This document shows, piece by piece, positions 1 to 9,199 of a stretch of DNA of 64,000 nucleotides. A program made the translations under genes and the position numbers. Each line of letters opens with the position of its first letter. Position 1 is the stretch's first letter. The notes under the pieces were generated by a model that worked only from the letters and a program-made list of their open reading frames with translations, did no database searches and was not told where the DNA came from. Source of the stretch: Glycomyces algeriensis. Lineage in GTDB: Bacteria; Actinomycetota; Actinomycetes; Mycobacteriales; Micromonosporaceae. Location of the stretch: positions 595,787-659,786 of the forward strand of contig NZ_JAPZVR010000002.1 in NCBI RefSeq assembly GCF_027622855.1, in the 5' to 3' direction.

Positions 1-268
1 GCACAAGCTGCTGGATCCGAAGGCCGGGCCGCTCATCGGGGTGCGGCTGAACCTGTTGACGCGGAAGACCTTGGGCGGCTTGCAGACGGATCTGGACGGG
101 CGGGTGCTGCGGGCGGACGGCTCGCCGCTGCCGGGGCTGTACGCGGCGGGCGAGGCGGCCGGGTTCGGCGGGGGCGGGATGCACGGGTACCGGTCGCTGG
201 AGGGCACGTTCCTGGGCGGTTGCCTGTTCTCGGGAAGGCAGGCCGCGCGCGGCGTCGCTCGAACGTGA
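1..268 (+). CDS. FAD-dependent dehydrogenase, C-terminal fragment
   Basis: This is the 3' end of a gene that begins before the window; the open frame starts at base 2 and stops at TGA 266-268. The ~88 visible residues include LTRKTLGGLQTDLDGRVL and LYAAGEAAGFGGGGMHGYRS. The second motif is the C-terminal FAD-binding segment of the fumarate reductase/3-ketosteroid-dehydrogenase-like flavoproteins, where the GEAAG loop contacts the cofactor. The substrate cannot be told from this fragment; in actinomycetes this subgroup is usually annotated only as FAD-binding dehydrogenase. Confidence 0.8.
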   Translation, partial: HKLLDPKAGPLIGVRLNLLTRKTLGGLQTDLDGRVLRADGSPLPGLYAAGEAAGFGGGGMHGYRSLEGTFLGGCLFSGRQAARGVART

Positions 269-500
269 CAGTGTGTGCCGGTTCGTCCCGGGCATGCCGG
301 TTGTGATGTGGCAGTGGAGGTCTAAGGTGGTCGATAAGCGGCCTTCCTCACCCGCGAAACCGAGCACTCCTCGCCTACCGGGCGTGGTCCGCTAGCATCC
401 AAGGTTCTGCGGGCGCCAGCCTTACCGCTCCTCAGCGGCGCTCGCCGAAGCCGATCGCAGGCCGCACGCCGCGGATCGGCACCTCACAACTCGTGGATGG

Positions 501-3380
501 TTGAGCATGAGCGACTTTCAGCACCCTGCCCCGCGCCACCAGGCCGGTCCCCCAGCAGGCCCGCCGATGCGTCCCGCTGCAGGACCACCGCCGGGACCCC
601 CTGCGGGGCCGCCGATGGGTCCGCCGGCGGGCCCGCCTATGCGCCCGCCGATGGGTCAGCCCGCCGGCCCGCCCCCGGGCCGGCCTTCCGGGCCCCCTCC
701 GGGCCAGCCTCCTGGACGCGCGCAGGTCAGTCCGCCCGTCGGACCGCCTTCGGTCGCGGGCGGCGGCAACATGGGCCGCGCGTCCGTGGTCAGTGCCGCC
801 AAGCCCAAGGCCGTCACCGGTCCGGCGAAGCGGGGCCGCAAGAAGAAGCGGATGTCCAAGCGCCGCCGCCGCGTCTACGCGGCGCTCATCATGGCCTGCC
901 TGATGGTGCTCGGCACGCTCACCGTGGCCGGGGCGTGGTTCTTCAACGACGTCCCGCCCCCCGAGGACCTCGTGTTCGGCGAGTCCACGACGTTCACGAT
1001 GGCGGGCAGCGAGACCCCGATCGCCGGCTACGGCGAGTTCACGCGCAAGCTCGTCGACTCGTACGATCAGCTGCCGGATTCGGTCACGTGGTCGCTGCTG
1101 GCCCTGGAGGACAAGGACTACTTCGAGCACGAGGGCGTCGACTACAAGGGCACCATGCGCGCCCTGGTCAACAACGTCACGGGCGGCGACACGCAGGGCG
1201 CCTCGACCATCAGCCAGCAGTACGCGGGCATGGTCTCGGACATCCGCGGCGACATCTCCTACGGCCGCAAGGCCAGGGAGGCCGTGATGGCCATGAAGCT
1301 CGAGCAGGACAACTCCAAGGAGACGATCCTCCTCCACTACCTGAACCTCAACTTCTACGGCCGCGGCGCCTACGGCATCGAGGCCGCCTCCGAGGTCTGG
1401 TTCAACAAGAAGGTCGAGGACCTCAGCTGGGGCGAGGGCATGATGCTGGTCATGCAGGTCAAGGCCGGCGACGGCTCGTTCGACCCGCGCATCGCCGAAG
1501 AGGGGAGCACTGCCCCGGCGGATCGCTGGACCCACGGCATGAACACGCTGCTCTCCATGACCGACAAGCTCGACGATGAGCAGCTGGCCGAGGTCCAGGC
1601 GGCTCTCGACGCCGGGATGCCCGAGACGCTAGAAGCCCTGCAGAACCCCGGCACGTGGGGCCACGACACCCCCACCGGCTTCATCACGAACCCGACCGAC
1701 GGCTACATCTGGGACGAGCTGGAGAGCCGCTACGGCCTCACGCAGGACAAGTTCTACGGCGAGAAGGAGGGCACCGGCGGCTACACCGTCGAGCTGACCC
1801 TCGACCCGGAGATCCAGGCCCAGGCCGAGCTGACCGCCGGTCGAGGCGACCTCAAACGGAAGACGAACGAGGCGGGCGAGTACGTCGACGACGACGACAA
1901 ACCGGTCTCCGAGGAGAACAGGGCCGCTGCCGCCGAGTACGTGAACGAGGACGGCTACTTCGAGTTCGAGAACGACAACGACCAGGCGGCGCTGGAGGAG
2001 TACAACGAGTCGATGGCCAGCGCGGTCGTCGCCGTGGAGCCGGGCACCGGCCGGGTGCTGGGCTACTACGGCGGCCAGAACGGCCTCGGCATCGACAAGG
2101 CCGGCCTGGAGAACCCGCACCCGCCGTCGTCCACGTTCAAGATGATCACGGCGGCGACGGCGATCGAGAACGGCGCGTCGATCGACTCGTGGTGGAACGC
2201 GCAGTCGCCGCGCGAGTTCGACTCGCTGGAGGGGTTCGAGGACCCGACGATCTCGAACTCGGGGTCGAACACGAACGGCGCCGACCACATGACCCTCACC
2301 GAGGCGGTGCGGCAGTCAAAGAACACCCCGATGTACGCGATCGCCGAGAAGTGGGGCGCGACCGACATCGTGGCGACCGCGGTCGACATGGGCGTGCGGC
2401 AGCTGACCCAGACCGAGGACGGCAAGGAGGTCACGTACCGGTTCTACCGCGCTGAGGACGGGACCATCACGTACTCGCGGCACGGCATCATCGAGAACGA
2501 GGACGGATCGTTCGTCGTTGATGAGAAGACCGGCAACATCGACATCGACGCGTCGCTGGACGGCTACGAGGACGACGGGACGCCGATCCGGACCGAGCTC
2601 GACCTGGAGTCGAAGAACTCGCCGTTCTACTACCACGTGAGCTTCGGCCAGTACCCGACCTCGGTGGCGTTCATGGCCAGTGTGTACGCGACGATCGCGG
2701 CCGACGGGATGTACAACGAGACCCACTATGTGGAGGCGGTGTACGACCGCGACGGCAACCCGGTCCCGGAGCAGCGGGGCCTGGAGTCCTACCCGGCGCT
2801 CGACTCGAGCGTCGCGCGGAACCTGCAGTGGGTGGGTTCGACGATCACCGGTGAGGGCGAGGAGATCGACGGCGACCGCCCGCTCACCGGCAAGACCGGT
2901 ACGTGGCAGGCGGGCGACGACTACGGGGACGACGCGAACGCGCACACCTGGTACGTGGGCGCGATCCCGCAGCTGAGCATCGCCGCATGGGTGGGCAATG
3001 CGACCGCGGAGTCGGCGCCGCTGCTGAACAAGGACGGCGGTACCGACGGGGTCTACGGTTCGAAGCTGAGTTATCCGGTGTGGATCCAGTTCATGAACGG
3101 CGCGATCGAGGCCGAGGGCTACGAGGTGAAGGCCTGGAGCGACGCCTCGCATCAGGGCAGTCCGATCGTGGACGACATCTTGAACGCCGAGGGCAAGATC
3201 GACGCCAGCAGCCCGTACTGCGCGCTGAACGCGGGTGATCCGAAGTGCGTGGCGGCGGCGCCGCCGCCGGGTCAGACGTGCGATCCGATGTCGGAGTTCC
3301 TCGGGCTGTGCGAGCCGGGCGGGAACAACGGCGGCGGTAACGGAGGCGGCAACGGGGGCGGTCGCGGCGACGACGACTGA
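501..3380 (+). CDS. Bifunctional class A penicillin-binding protein
   Basis: It polymerises and cross-links peptidoglycan outside the membrane. From the TTG at 501 it has 959 residues; an ATG at 507 is an equally good start and neither has a clear Shine-Dalgarno. Residues ~10-80 are a Pro/Gly tail of GPPAGPP-like repeats, then a basic stretch and one membrane helix at ~125-148. The GT51 glycosyltransferase has ALEDKDYFEHEGVD with catalytic Glu at ~203, and QGASTISQQ at ~232-240. The transpeptidase has STFK (Ser544), SKN (606-608) and KTGT (from Lys798). A Gly/Asn-rich tail ends in Asp residues. All catalytic motifs are intact. It is monocistronic, with a strong terminator after it. The proline-rich cytoplasmic tail is probably a protein-interaction region (inference). 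Confidence 0.93.
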   Translation: MSMSDFQHPAPRHQAGPPAGPPMRPAAGPPPGPPAGPPMGPPAGPPMRPPMGQPAGPPPGRPSGPPPGQPPGRAQVSPPVGPPSVAGGGNMGRASVVSAAKPKAVTGPAKRGRKKKRMSKRRRRVYAALIMACLMVLGTLTVAGAWFFNDVPPPEDLVFGESTTFTMAGSETPIAGYGEFTRKLVDSYDQLPDSVTWSLLALEDKDYFEHEGVDYKGTMRALVNNVTGGDTQGASTISQQYAGMVSDIRGDISYGRKAREAVMAMKLEQDNSKETILLHYLNLNFYGRGAYGIEAASEVWFNKKVEDLSWGEGMMLVMQVKAGDGSFDPRIAEEGSTAPADRWTHGMNTLLSMTDKLDDEQLAEVQAALDAGMPETLEALQNPGTWGHDTPTGFITNPTDGYIWDELESRYGLTQDKFYGEKEGTGGYTVELTLDPEIQAQAELTAGRGDLKRKTNEAGEYVDDDDKPVSEENRAAAAEYVNEDGYFEFENDNDQAALEEYNESMASAVVAVEPGTGRVLGYYGGQNGLGIDKAGLENPHPPSSTFKMITAATAIENGASIDSWWNAQSPREFDSLEGFEDPTISNSGSNTNGADHMTLTEAVRQSKNTPMYAIAEKWGATDIVATAVDMGVRQLTQTEDGKEVTYRFYRAEDGTITYSRHGIIENEDGSFVVDEKTGNIDIDASLDGYEDDGTPIRTELDLESKNSPFYYHVSFGQYPTSVAFMASVYATIAADGMYNETHYVEAVYDRDGNPVPEQRGLESYPALDSSVARNLQWVGSTITGEGEEIDGDRPLTGKTGTWQAGDDYGDDANAHTWYVGAIPQLSIAAWVGNATAESAPLLNKDGGTDGVYGSKLSYPVWIQFMNGAIEAEGYEVKAWSDASHQGSPIVDDILNAEGKIDASSPYCALNAGDPKCVAAAPPPGQTCDPMSEFLGLCEPGGNNGGGNGGGNGGGRGDDD

Positions 3381-3395
3381 TCCCTGACGTGAGGA

Positions 3396-3425
3396 GGGCC
3401 CGGCGGGATTCCCGCCGGGCCCTTT
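3396..3425 (+). terminator. Rho-independent terminator after the PBP gene
   Basis: Perfect 12-bp stem (3396-3407 with 3411-3422) closed by a 3-base loop and followed by TTT. It lies between two convergent genes and could serve both. Confidence 0.85.
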
Positions 3426-3441
3426 CGCGTTGCGGCGCAGG

Positions 3442-4674
3442 TCAGGCGAAGGCGTGGCCCTCGCCGCGGTAGGTCGGGACCTCGGTGACGATCTCGCCGC
3501 CGCGCACGAGGTGGATGGTGTTGACGCGTTCGGCGAGTTCGCCGGCTTTGGCGTGGCGCATCCAGACCCGGTCGCCGATGGCGAGGCCGTCGGCGGCGCG
3601 GCCTTTGAGGGGGGTCTGGACTTCGCCGGCGCCTTCGGTCTTGGAGAAGCGCATGCCGGCGGGGAAGGTCGGTTTCGGGAGGCGGTCGGGGCCGGGCACG
3701 CCGGAGGCGACCCAGCCGCCGCCGAGGGCGGTGACGATGCCGGGGCGGGGGCGCCGGACCACAGGCAGGGCGAAGAACGCGGCGGGGATGGGGCGGATCG
3801 AGCGGTAGCCGTCGAAGAGCGCGGGCGAGTAGAGGCCCGATCCGGCGGCGATCTCGGTGACCGAAGGGTCGGCGGCGGTCGAGATGACCGAGCCGGTGCC
3901 GCCGCCGTTGACGAATTCGAGGTCGGCGACGCTGCGCACGGCGGCCACGGCCTCGGCGCGGCGCTCGGCCAGTTCGAGGCGGGAGACGCGCTGCATGAGC
4001 CGCACCAGCGGGTATTTGAGGGCGGCGGCGGAGTAGGCGTCTTGGACGCCGGCGATCTGCCCTTCGTAGCCCATGATGCCGACGAGGTCGACGCCCGGGC
4101 GCTTGTCGATCTCGTGGGCCATGTCGAGGGCGTGTTCGGGGGTGCGGACCGGGGAGCGGTGCGCCCCTATGTGGATGCGGCCGCCGAGCAGCTCGAGCGA
4201 GACGTCGAGTTCGAGGCAGAGGCGCAGGGGCCGGGAGGGGTCGGGTTCGACGTGGCGGCGGAGGAAGTCGAGGTGCTCGACCGAGTCGACCATGAGGGTG
4301 ATGCGGCGGGCGAGCTCGTCGTCGGCGGCGAGGGTGCGCAGCGCGTCGGTGTCGGCGGTCGGGTAGGCGACGACGATGTCCTCGAACTCCCGGGCGAGCC
4401 AGATCGCCTCGGGGAGGGTGAAGCCGAGGATGCCCTTGAATCCGGGCTGGGCGAGGGCGCGGCGCATGAGGGCGCGGCAGCGCAGGGACTTGCTGGCGAG
4501 TCGCAGGGGTTTGCCGATGGCGTTGCGGCGCAGGATGGCCGCGTTGGTGTCGAAGGCGTTGAGGTCGACGACCGCGAACGGCGGCTGGAGTCCGGCGGTC
4601 GCGCGGCCGAGTTCGGCGAACCGGTGTTCGAGCGCGGCGGGGACATCGACCCCGGTAACTCGCTGGTAGCCCAT
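3442..4674 (-). CDS. PLP-dependent amino acid deaminase/aldolase (fold type III)
   Basis: This 410-residue protein has the alanine-racemase-like N-terminal barrel: the PLP lysine is probably in RLASKSLRCR (~residues 59-68), after FAVVDLNAFDTNA, which is the usual strand 1 of the fold. The region after residue ~230 (VNGGGTGSV) matches the phosphate-binding Gly-rich loop, and the C-terminal third has the small D-threonine-aldolase-like beta domain (VTALGGGWV). Homologs are annotated as amino acid deaminase/aldolase or D-threonine aldolase-like; the true substrate is unknown. It is transcribed divergently from the adjacent lactone oxidase gene, a pairing common in actinomycetes. Confidence 0.82.
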   Translation of the reverse strand: MGYQRVTGVDVPAALEHRFAELGRATAGLQPPFAVVDLNAFDTNAAILRRNAIGKPLRLASKSLRCRALMRRALAQPGFKGILGFTLPEAIWLAREFEDIVVAYPTADTDALRTLAADDELARRITLMVDSVEHLDFLRRHVEPDPSRPLRLCLELDVSLELLGGRIHIGAHRSPVRTPEHALDMAHEIDKRPGVDLVGIMGYEGQIAGVQDAYSAAALKYPLVRLMQRVSRLELAERRAEAVAAVRSVADLEFVNGGGTGSVISTAADPSVTEIAAGSGLYSPALFDGYRSIRPIPAAFFALPVVRRPRPGIVTALGGGWVASGVPGPDRLPKPTFPAGMRFSKTEGAGEVQTPLKGRAADGLAIGDRVWMRHAKAGELAERVNTIHLVRGGEIVTEVPTYRGEGHAFA

Positions 4675-4752
4675 CCGACTTCCCTTCCGCAGCGTAATTG
4701 GGGTTAGATGAAAGCTACCGTGAAGTTCGCCTCACATTCAACCGGAGTAGCT

Positions 4753-6072
4753 ATGGGAGCTGCCGTGGGATCCTCGATCTGGCAGAACTGGTCGGGCACC
4801 GAGAACGCCGACCCCGCCCGCACCGTCAGGCCCGCTGGCGTCGGGGAGCTGGCCGCTGCCGTGACGGCGGCGGCTTCGGACGGTTTGCGCGTGAAGGCGG
4901 TCGGGGCCGGCCACTCGTTCAGCGGGATCGCGGTCGCGGACGGCGTGCAGGTCGACATGCGCGGTCTTGACCAGGTGGTCGCGGTGGACCCGCGGTCGGG
5001 TCTGGTGACTGTGGAGGCGGGGATGCCGCTGTGGCGGTTGAACCAGGTCCTGGACGCGCACGGGCTGGCGCTGGAGAACATGGGCGACATCGACCGGCAG
5101 ACGATCTCGGGAGCGATCTCGACGGGGACGCACGGGACCGGGGACCGGTACCGCGGATTCGCGTGGCAGGTCAAGGGGTTGAAGCTGGTCCTCGCCGACG
5201 GCTCGATCGTACAATGTACGGAGTTCGAGCGGCCGGAGTTGTTCGCGGCGGCGCGGCTGGGCCTCGGCGCGGTCGGGGTGATCGCGGAGGTCACGCTGCA
5301 GTGCGTCCCGGCGTTCCGGCTGAAGGCGGTCGAGCGGCCCGAGCGGCTCGACGCCGTGCTGGACGGCCTCGACGAGCTCGTGTCCGAGAACGACCACTTC
5401 GAGTTCTACTGGTTCCCGCACACCGCGCGGACCCTCACGAAGCTGAACAACCGGTACGCGATGTCCGAGCAGAGCCGCGCGCCGAGCCGCCTGTCGTACT
5501 GGTGGAGCGAGGCGTTCACCGAGAACACCCTGTTCGAGGCCAGCAACCGGGTGGGGGCGCGGTTCCCGGGGATGGTGCCGGGCCTGAACCGCCTGGCCGG
5601 GCGGGTGTGGAGCGCCCGGGAGTACACGGACGTGTCGCACCGGGTCTTCGCCTCGCCGCGGTCGGTGGTGTTCCGGGAGATGGAGTACGCGATGCCGCGC
5701 GAGGCGCTGCCGGGGGTGCTGCGGGAGCTGCAGGCGATGGTGGAGCGGGAGCGCCACCTCGTGTCGTTCCCGGTCGAGGTGCGGTTCGCGGCCGCCGACG
5801 ACATCTGGCTCTCGACCGCGCAGGGCCGGCGCACCGCGTACGTGGCGGTGCACCAGTACCACCGGCACGACCACGTGCCGTACTTCAAGGACTGCGCCGC
5901 GATCTTCGACGCCGCGGACGGGCGGCCGCACTGGGGCAAGATGCACTCGCTCGACGCCGAGCGCCTGGGCGACCTGTACGAGCACTTCGACGACTTCCTC
6001 GCGGTGCGCAAGGAGGTCGACCCCGACCGCCGCTTCTCGAACCCGTACCTGGAGCGGGTCCTCGGCGACTGA
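4753..6072 (+). CDS. FAD-linked sugar-1,4-lactone oxidase (D-arabinono-1,4-lactone oxidase family)
   Basis: Oxidises an aldono-lactone, in the vanillyl-alcohol-oxidase fold. I prefer ATG 4753, which has GGAG five bases upstream (439 residues); the in-frame ATG at 4708 would add 15 residues and has no comparable site. The FAD domain carries VKAVGAGHSFSG; the His in GAGHS is the residue that binds FAD covalently in this family. ISTGTHGTG follows in the FAD domain. The C-terminal ALO domain ends with PHWGKMH and RRFSNPYLERVLG, the family signature. No signal peptide, so a cytoplasmic or peripheral enzyme. The substrate in this host is not evident. Confidence 0.87.
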   Translation: MGAAVGSSIWQNWSGTENADPARTVRPAGVGELAAAVTAAASDGLRVKAVGAGHSFSGIAVADGVQVDMRGLDQVVAVDPRSGLVTVEAGMPLWRLNQVLDAHGLALENMGDIDRQTISGAISTGTHGTGDRYRGFAWQVKGLKLVLADGSIVQCTEFERPELFAAARLGLGAVGVIAEVTLQCVPAFRLKAVERPERLDAVLDGLDELVSENDHFEFYWFPHTARTLTKLNNRYAMSEQSRAPSRLSYWWSEAFTENTLFEASNRVGARFPGMVPGLNRLAGRVWSAREYTDVSHRVFASPRSVVFREMEYAMPREALPGVLRELQAMVERERHLVSFPVEVRFAAADDIWLSTAQGRRTAYVAVHQYHRHDHVPYFKDCAAIFDAADGRPHWGKMHSLDAERLGDLYEHFDDFLAVRKEVDPDRRFSNPYLERVLGD

Positions 6073-6079
6073 GCACAGT

Positions 6080-6101
6080 GCCCCGGCCCGCGGGCCGGGG
6101 C
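6080..6101. terminator. Bidirectional terminator hairpin
   Basis: A perfect 22-base palindrome (GCCCCGGCCCG and its complement) between convergent stops. There is little T-tract, so termination strength is uncertain. Confidence 0.7.
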
Positions 6102-6107
6102 GTTCGC

Positions 6108-6518
6108 TCAGCAGGCGCTCTTGGTCATGAGGCTTTCCGCCTCGTCGTTGAAGCCGACCTCTTGGAAGTTCTGGATCGGCTGGTAGGCGTGGATGCAGAA
6201 CGCGTCGCCCTGGGCGCCGTCGTCGGCGTAGACCATGATCGCGTAGCCGGTGCGGTTGAGCGCGGAGCTGATCTCGTTGTCGCCGTTCCAGCCCCCGATC
6301 TCGAAGATCTGGCCGGTGCCGCTGGGCTGCCAGTTCACCCACTTGTCACCGCCGTAGCCGGCGTCCTCCCACATGCAGACGTGGTCGGCGTCGCAGGTCC
6401 CCGCCTCGGGGACCGGTTCGGCGGCGGCGGTTCCCACCGTGAAGACCGTGCCGGCGAGGATCGCGGCGCCGGCTGCCGCGAATCCGGTGCTGACCCGGCG
6501 GTTCCATGGTGCGGACAT
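6108..6518 (-). CDS. Secreted peptidase-inhibitor family I36-like protein
   Basis: A 136-residue exported protein. The start at 6518 is chosen because AAGGAGAC lies just upstream; a longer in-frame start at 6566 has no such site. Residues 1-33 form a signal peptide (basic MSAPWNRR, hydrophobic core, AAA-E cleavage). The mature part has four cysteines (C42, C48, and two near the C-terminus, the last being the final residue), consistent with two disulfides, and the aromatic/Gly pattern of the SMPI/I36 beta-gamma-crystallin-like fold. Family members include a Streptomyces metalloprotease inhibitor, but many I36-like proteins have no tested activity. Confidence 0.78.
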   Translation of the reverse strand: MSAPWNRRVSTGFAAAGAAILAGTVFTVGTAAAEPVPEAGTCDADHVCMWEDAGYGGDKWVNWQPSGTGQIFEIGGWNGDNEISSALNRTGYAIMVYADDGAQGDAFCIHAYQPIQNFQEVGFNDEAESLMTKSAC

Positions 6519-6686
6519 CGTTGTCTCCTTGTTCGGGCGATGTTGCGGCCGAAGACGATCCGTCACTTCTGGTGGCGATTCGGCGACGCAACGCGAACAA
6601 GGTTACGGTTTCGCCCGGGGACTCGGGCCGATATCGGGGAAGTTCCCCTGCGCGCGGTTGTCGGGGGCGTGGGTTACCTTTTGGCC

Positions 6687-7433
6687 GTGGCAGAGGTGCG
6701 GTACCGAAAACTCGATGCATTGACCGACGACGAGGTCTACGCGGCGTACGAGCCGCCCGCCGACGATTGGCTGCGGGTCAATTTCGTCTCCAGCGCCGAC
6801 GGCGCGGCGACCCTGGAAGGGCTCTCCGGTCCACTTTCGGGTGAAGAGGACAAGCGCGTGTTCAAGGTCCTGCGGGCGCGCTGCGACGTGCTCCTCGCCG
6901 GATCGGGCACCGTCGCCGCCGAAGGGTACGGGCCGCTGGTCCTCTCCCCCGACCGGATGGCCTGGCGCCGGGCGCACGGCCTGCCGGAGGTGCCGGTCAT
7001 GGCCGTCGCCTCCCGGACCCTGGCCGACCTCGACCCGGCCGCGGGGATCTTCACCGAAGCGCCGCGCCGCGCGATCGTCATCGTCCCCACCGACCTCCCC
7101 GAGGCGCAGGTCGCGCCGTTCCGGGAGGTCGCCGACGTGATCGCCACCGGCACCGGCGCGGTCGACTACGCCGCCGCGGTCGACGCGCTGCGCGAACGAG
7201 GCCTGCGCCAGATCCTGTGCGAGGGCGGGCCCCGCGTCTTCGGCGACCTCATCGCCGCCGACCTCGCCGACGAACTCGACCTGACGCTCTCGCCGCTGCT
7301 GGCCGGGGCCGGTTCCATCCGCATCGCCGAAGGCACCGCCAGCGACGCGGCCCGGCCCCTGGAGCTGCGACACGTCCTCGAAGCCGGGGGGAACCTCATC
7401 CTGCGGTATCTGCGAGACTCGACCGATGAGTGA
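6687..7433 (+). CDS. RibD C-terminal-domain pyrimidine reductase family protein
   Basis: About 248 residues with the dihydrofolate-reductase-like fold of the RibD C-terminal domain: VNFVSSADGAATLEG near the N-terminus, then DVLLAGSGTVAAEGYGPL (NADPH site) and QILCEGGPRVFGDL. RibD reductases act on the riboflavin precursor, but these stand-alone actinobacterial proteins are not proven to. I chose GTG 6687 because the family begins shortly before RYRKLDAL; GTG 6669 is the alternative. A TACCTT -10-like element 7 bases upstream suggests a possible leaderless mRNA. It overlaps the next gene by 8 bases (stop 7431-7433, next ATG 7426). Confidence 0.82.
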   Translation: MAEVRYRKLDALTDDEVYAAYEPPADDWLRVNFVSSADGAATLEGLSGPLSGEEDKRVFKVLRARCDVLLAGSGTVAAEGYGPLVLSPDRMAWRRAHGLPEVPVMAVASRTLADLDPAAGIFTEAPRRAIVIVPTDLPEAQVAPFREVADVIATGTGAVDYAAAVDALRERGLRQILCEGGPRVFGDLIAADLADELDLTLSPLLAGAGSIRIAEGTASDAARPLELRHVLEAGGNLILRYLRDSTDE

Positions 7434-9153
7434 ATCGGTGGGCCGCGTGCTCGGCACAGAGGACGCGACGCCCCTGTCGTTCTGGGTCGGCGTCGGACCG
7501 GAGGCGTACGCCCAGCTCGACGACGTGCTCACCACCGAACGCCAGGTGCCCGGGGTCGGCACGGTCCGCATCTCCGGCGTCGTCACCTCCGTGCGCTCGC
7601 GCCACGAAGGCGCCCAGTTCGACTCGGACGTCTTCGACATCGCCGGGGGCCTGCTCCCCGCGCAGGTGCAGGAGGCCGCCGAGGTCACCGTGACCCGCGT
7701 CGAACCCGAGGTGTTCGTGCCGCCGCGCCCCGGCGCCGAGGTGCAGCGCGCCACCGGCGAGGACCGCGACCGGGCCCTGTACTTCGACGGCATGGCCCGC
7801 CAAGTGCCCCTGGGGTTCTCGCGCGACGGCCAGCCGGTGTTCCTCAACCCCGACTTCCTCGACGGCACGCGGGGCGCGCACGTCTCCATCTCCGGCATCT
7901 CCGGCGTCGCCACCAAGACCTCGTTCGCGACCTGGATGCTCTACTCGCTCCTGCACTCCGGCGCGCTCGGCGCCGAGGCCGCGAACACCAAGGCGCTCAT
8001 CTTCAACGTCAAGGGCGAGGACCTGCTGCTCCTCGACCACGACAACACGAAGATCGACGAGAGCGTGCGCGACTCCTACCGCCGCCTCGGCATGGAGCCC
8101 GGCGCGTTCAAGTCCGTGGAAGTGCTCGCGCCCCCGCGCGAAGGCGACTCCAACGGCGTCCCGGACGTGGCGTGCCGGTCCACCGGCGTGGACGCGTTCT
8201 ACTGGACCCTCGCCGAGTTCTGCCAGCTCAGCCTCCTGCCGTTCGTGTTCGCCGACGGCGACGACGACCGCCAGCAGTACACGATGGTCGTCCACCAGGT
8301 CGCCGCGCGGCTGCGCAAAGAGGCCCGCCCCAAGGACAACGGCGCGATCAGCGTCGACGGGCAGCTGCTCACCAGCTACCGCGACCTCGTCGACCTCGTC
8401 TGCGAGCGCCTCTCCGACGACGAGACCCGCACCGAGTGGGCCGGGTCCGCGATCGGCCTGGGCACCGTGAACGCGTTCATCCGCCGCCTCATCGCCTCCG
8501 GGCGCGACATCGGGCGGCTCATCCGAGGCGACCTGCCGCCCAAGGGCGCCGTGCTCACCTCGGACGCCCAGGTCACCGTCGTGGACCTGCACAACCTGCC
8601 CGACCGGGCGCAGCGCTTCGTCGTCGGCGTCGTGCTCCGCACCGAGTTCGAGCGCAAGGAGAAGGCCGGCACCGCCCGCCCGCTCCAGTTCGTCGTCCTC
8701 GACGAGCTCAACAAGTACGCGCCGCGCGAGGGCACCAGCCCCATCAAGGACATCCTGCTCGACATCGCCGAACGCGGGCGCTCCCTCGGGGTCATCCTCA
8801 TCGGCGCCCAGCAGACCGCGTCCGAAGTGGAGCGCCGGATCGCCTCCAACTCCGCGATCCGCGTCGTCGGCCGGCTCGACGCCGCCGAGGCCACCCGCCC
8901 CGAGTACGGGTTCCTCACGCAGGCTCAGCGCATGCGGGTGCTCATGGCCAAGCCCGGCACCATGTTCGTGGCGCAGCCCGAACTCCCGGTCCCGCTCGTG
9001 GTGAACTTCCCGTTCCCCGCCTGGGCCACCCGCCCCTCCGAGGCCGGGTCCGCCCCGGCCGCCACCGCGCGGTCCGGCCGTGCGCTCTCGCCCACCGCGA
9101 AGGTCGACCCGTTCGACCTCGCCGGGGACGACGAAGACGACATCCCGTTCTAG
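7426..9153 (+). CDS. HerA-like DNA-translocase ATPase (DUF87 type)
   Basis: This 575-residue protein has the HerA layout: an N-terminal beta-barrel-like domain (~1-110), then a RecA-like ATPase. The phosphate loop is read at ISGISGVATKTS (~154-165), a departure from the usual GxxGxGKT/S in that the Gly before Lys is Thr. The Walker B strand is FVVLDELNKYAP. ILIGAQQTASEVERRI and NSAIRVVGRLDAAE match the later sensor/arginine-finger region. It has no membrane helix. It sits directly upstream of sbcD and sbcC with a 46-base gap, implying one operon. HerA hexamers pump DNA to a nuclease partner; a candidate partner is at 13923-14846. Confidence 0.82.
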   Translation: MSESVGRVLGTEDATPLSFWVGVGPEAYAQLDDVLTTERQVPGVGTVRISGVVTSVRSRHEGAQFDSDVFDIAGGLLPAQVQEAAEVTVTRVEPEVFVPPRPGAEVQRATGEDRDRALYFDGMARQVPLGFSRDGQPVFLNPDFLDGTRGAHVSISGISGVATKTSFATWMLYSLLHSGALGAEAANTKALIFNVKGEDLLLLDHDNTKIDESVRDSYRRLGMEPGAFKSVEVLAPPREGDSNGVPDVACRSTGVDAFYWTLAEFCQLSLLPFVFADGDDDRQQYTMVVHQVAARLRKEARPKDNGAISVDGQLLTSYRDLVDLVCERLSDDETRTEWAGSAIGLGTVNAFIRRLIASGRDIGRLIRGDLPPKGAVLTSDAQVTVVDLHNLPDRAQRFVVGVVLRTEFERKEKAGTARPLQFVVLDELNKYAPREGTSPIKDILLDIAERGRSLGVILIGAQQTASEVERRIASNSAIRVVGRLDAAEATRPEYGFLTQAQRMRVLMAKPGTMFVAQPELPVPLVVNFPFPAWATRPSEAGSAPAATARSGRALSPTAKVDPFDLAGDDEDDIPF

Positions 9154-9199
9154 ATTCGGGCCCACAGCACCGACTTTCAGAGGTACAGAGGAGCAGGCC

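Noticed and set aside
497..1579. Long alternative ORFs in other frames of the PBP gene, including a 360-codon + frame
   Set aside because: They are composition shadows of high-GC coding DNA; Arg/Gly/Ala-rich, without domains, and the PBP frame has all motifs.
5031..7433. An 800-codon + frame covering lactone oxidase, I36 gene and RibD-C gene
   Set aside because: Only its end (from ~6687) carries a real domain; the first part is antisense or out of frame to genes with clear motifs.
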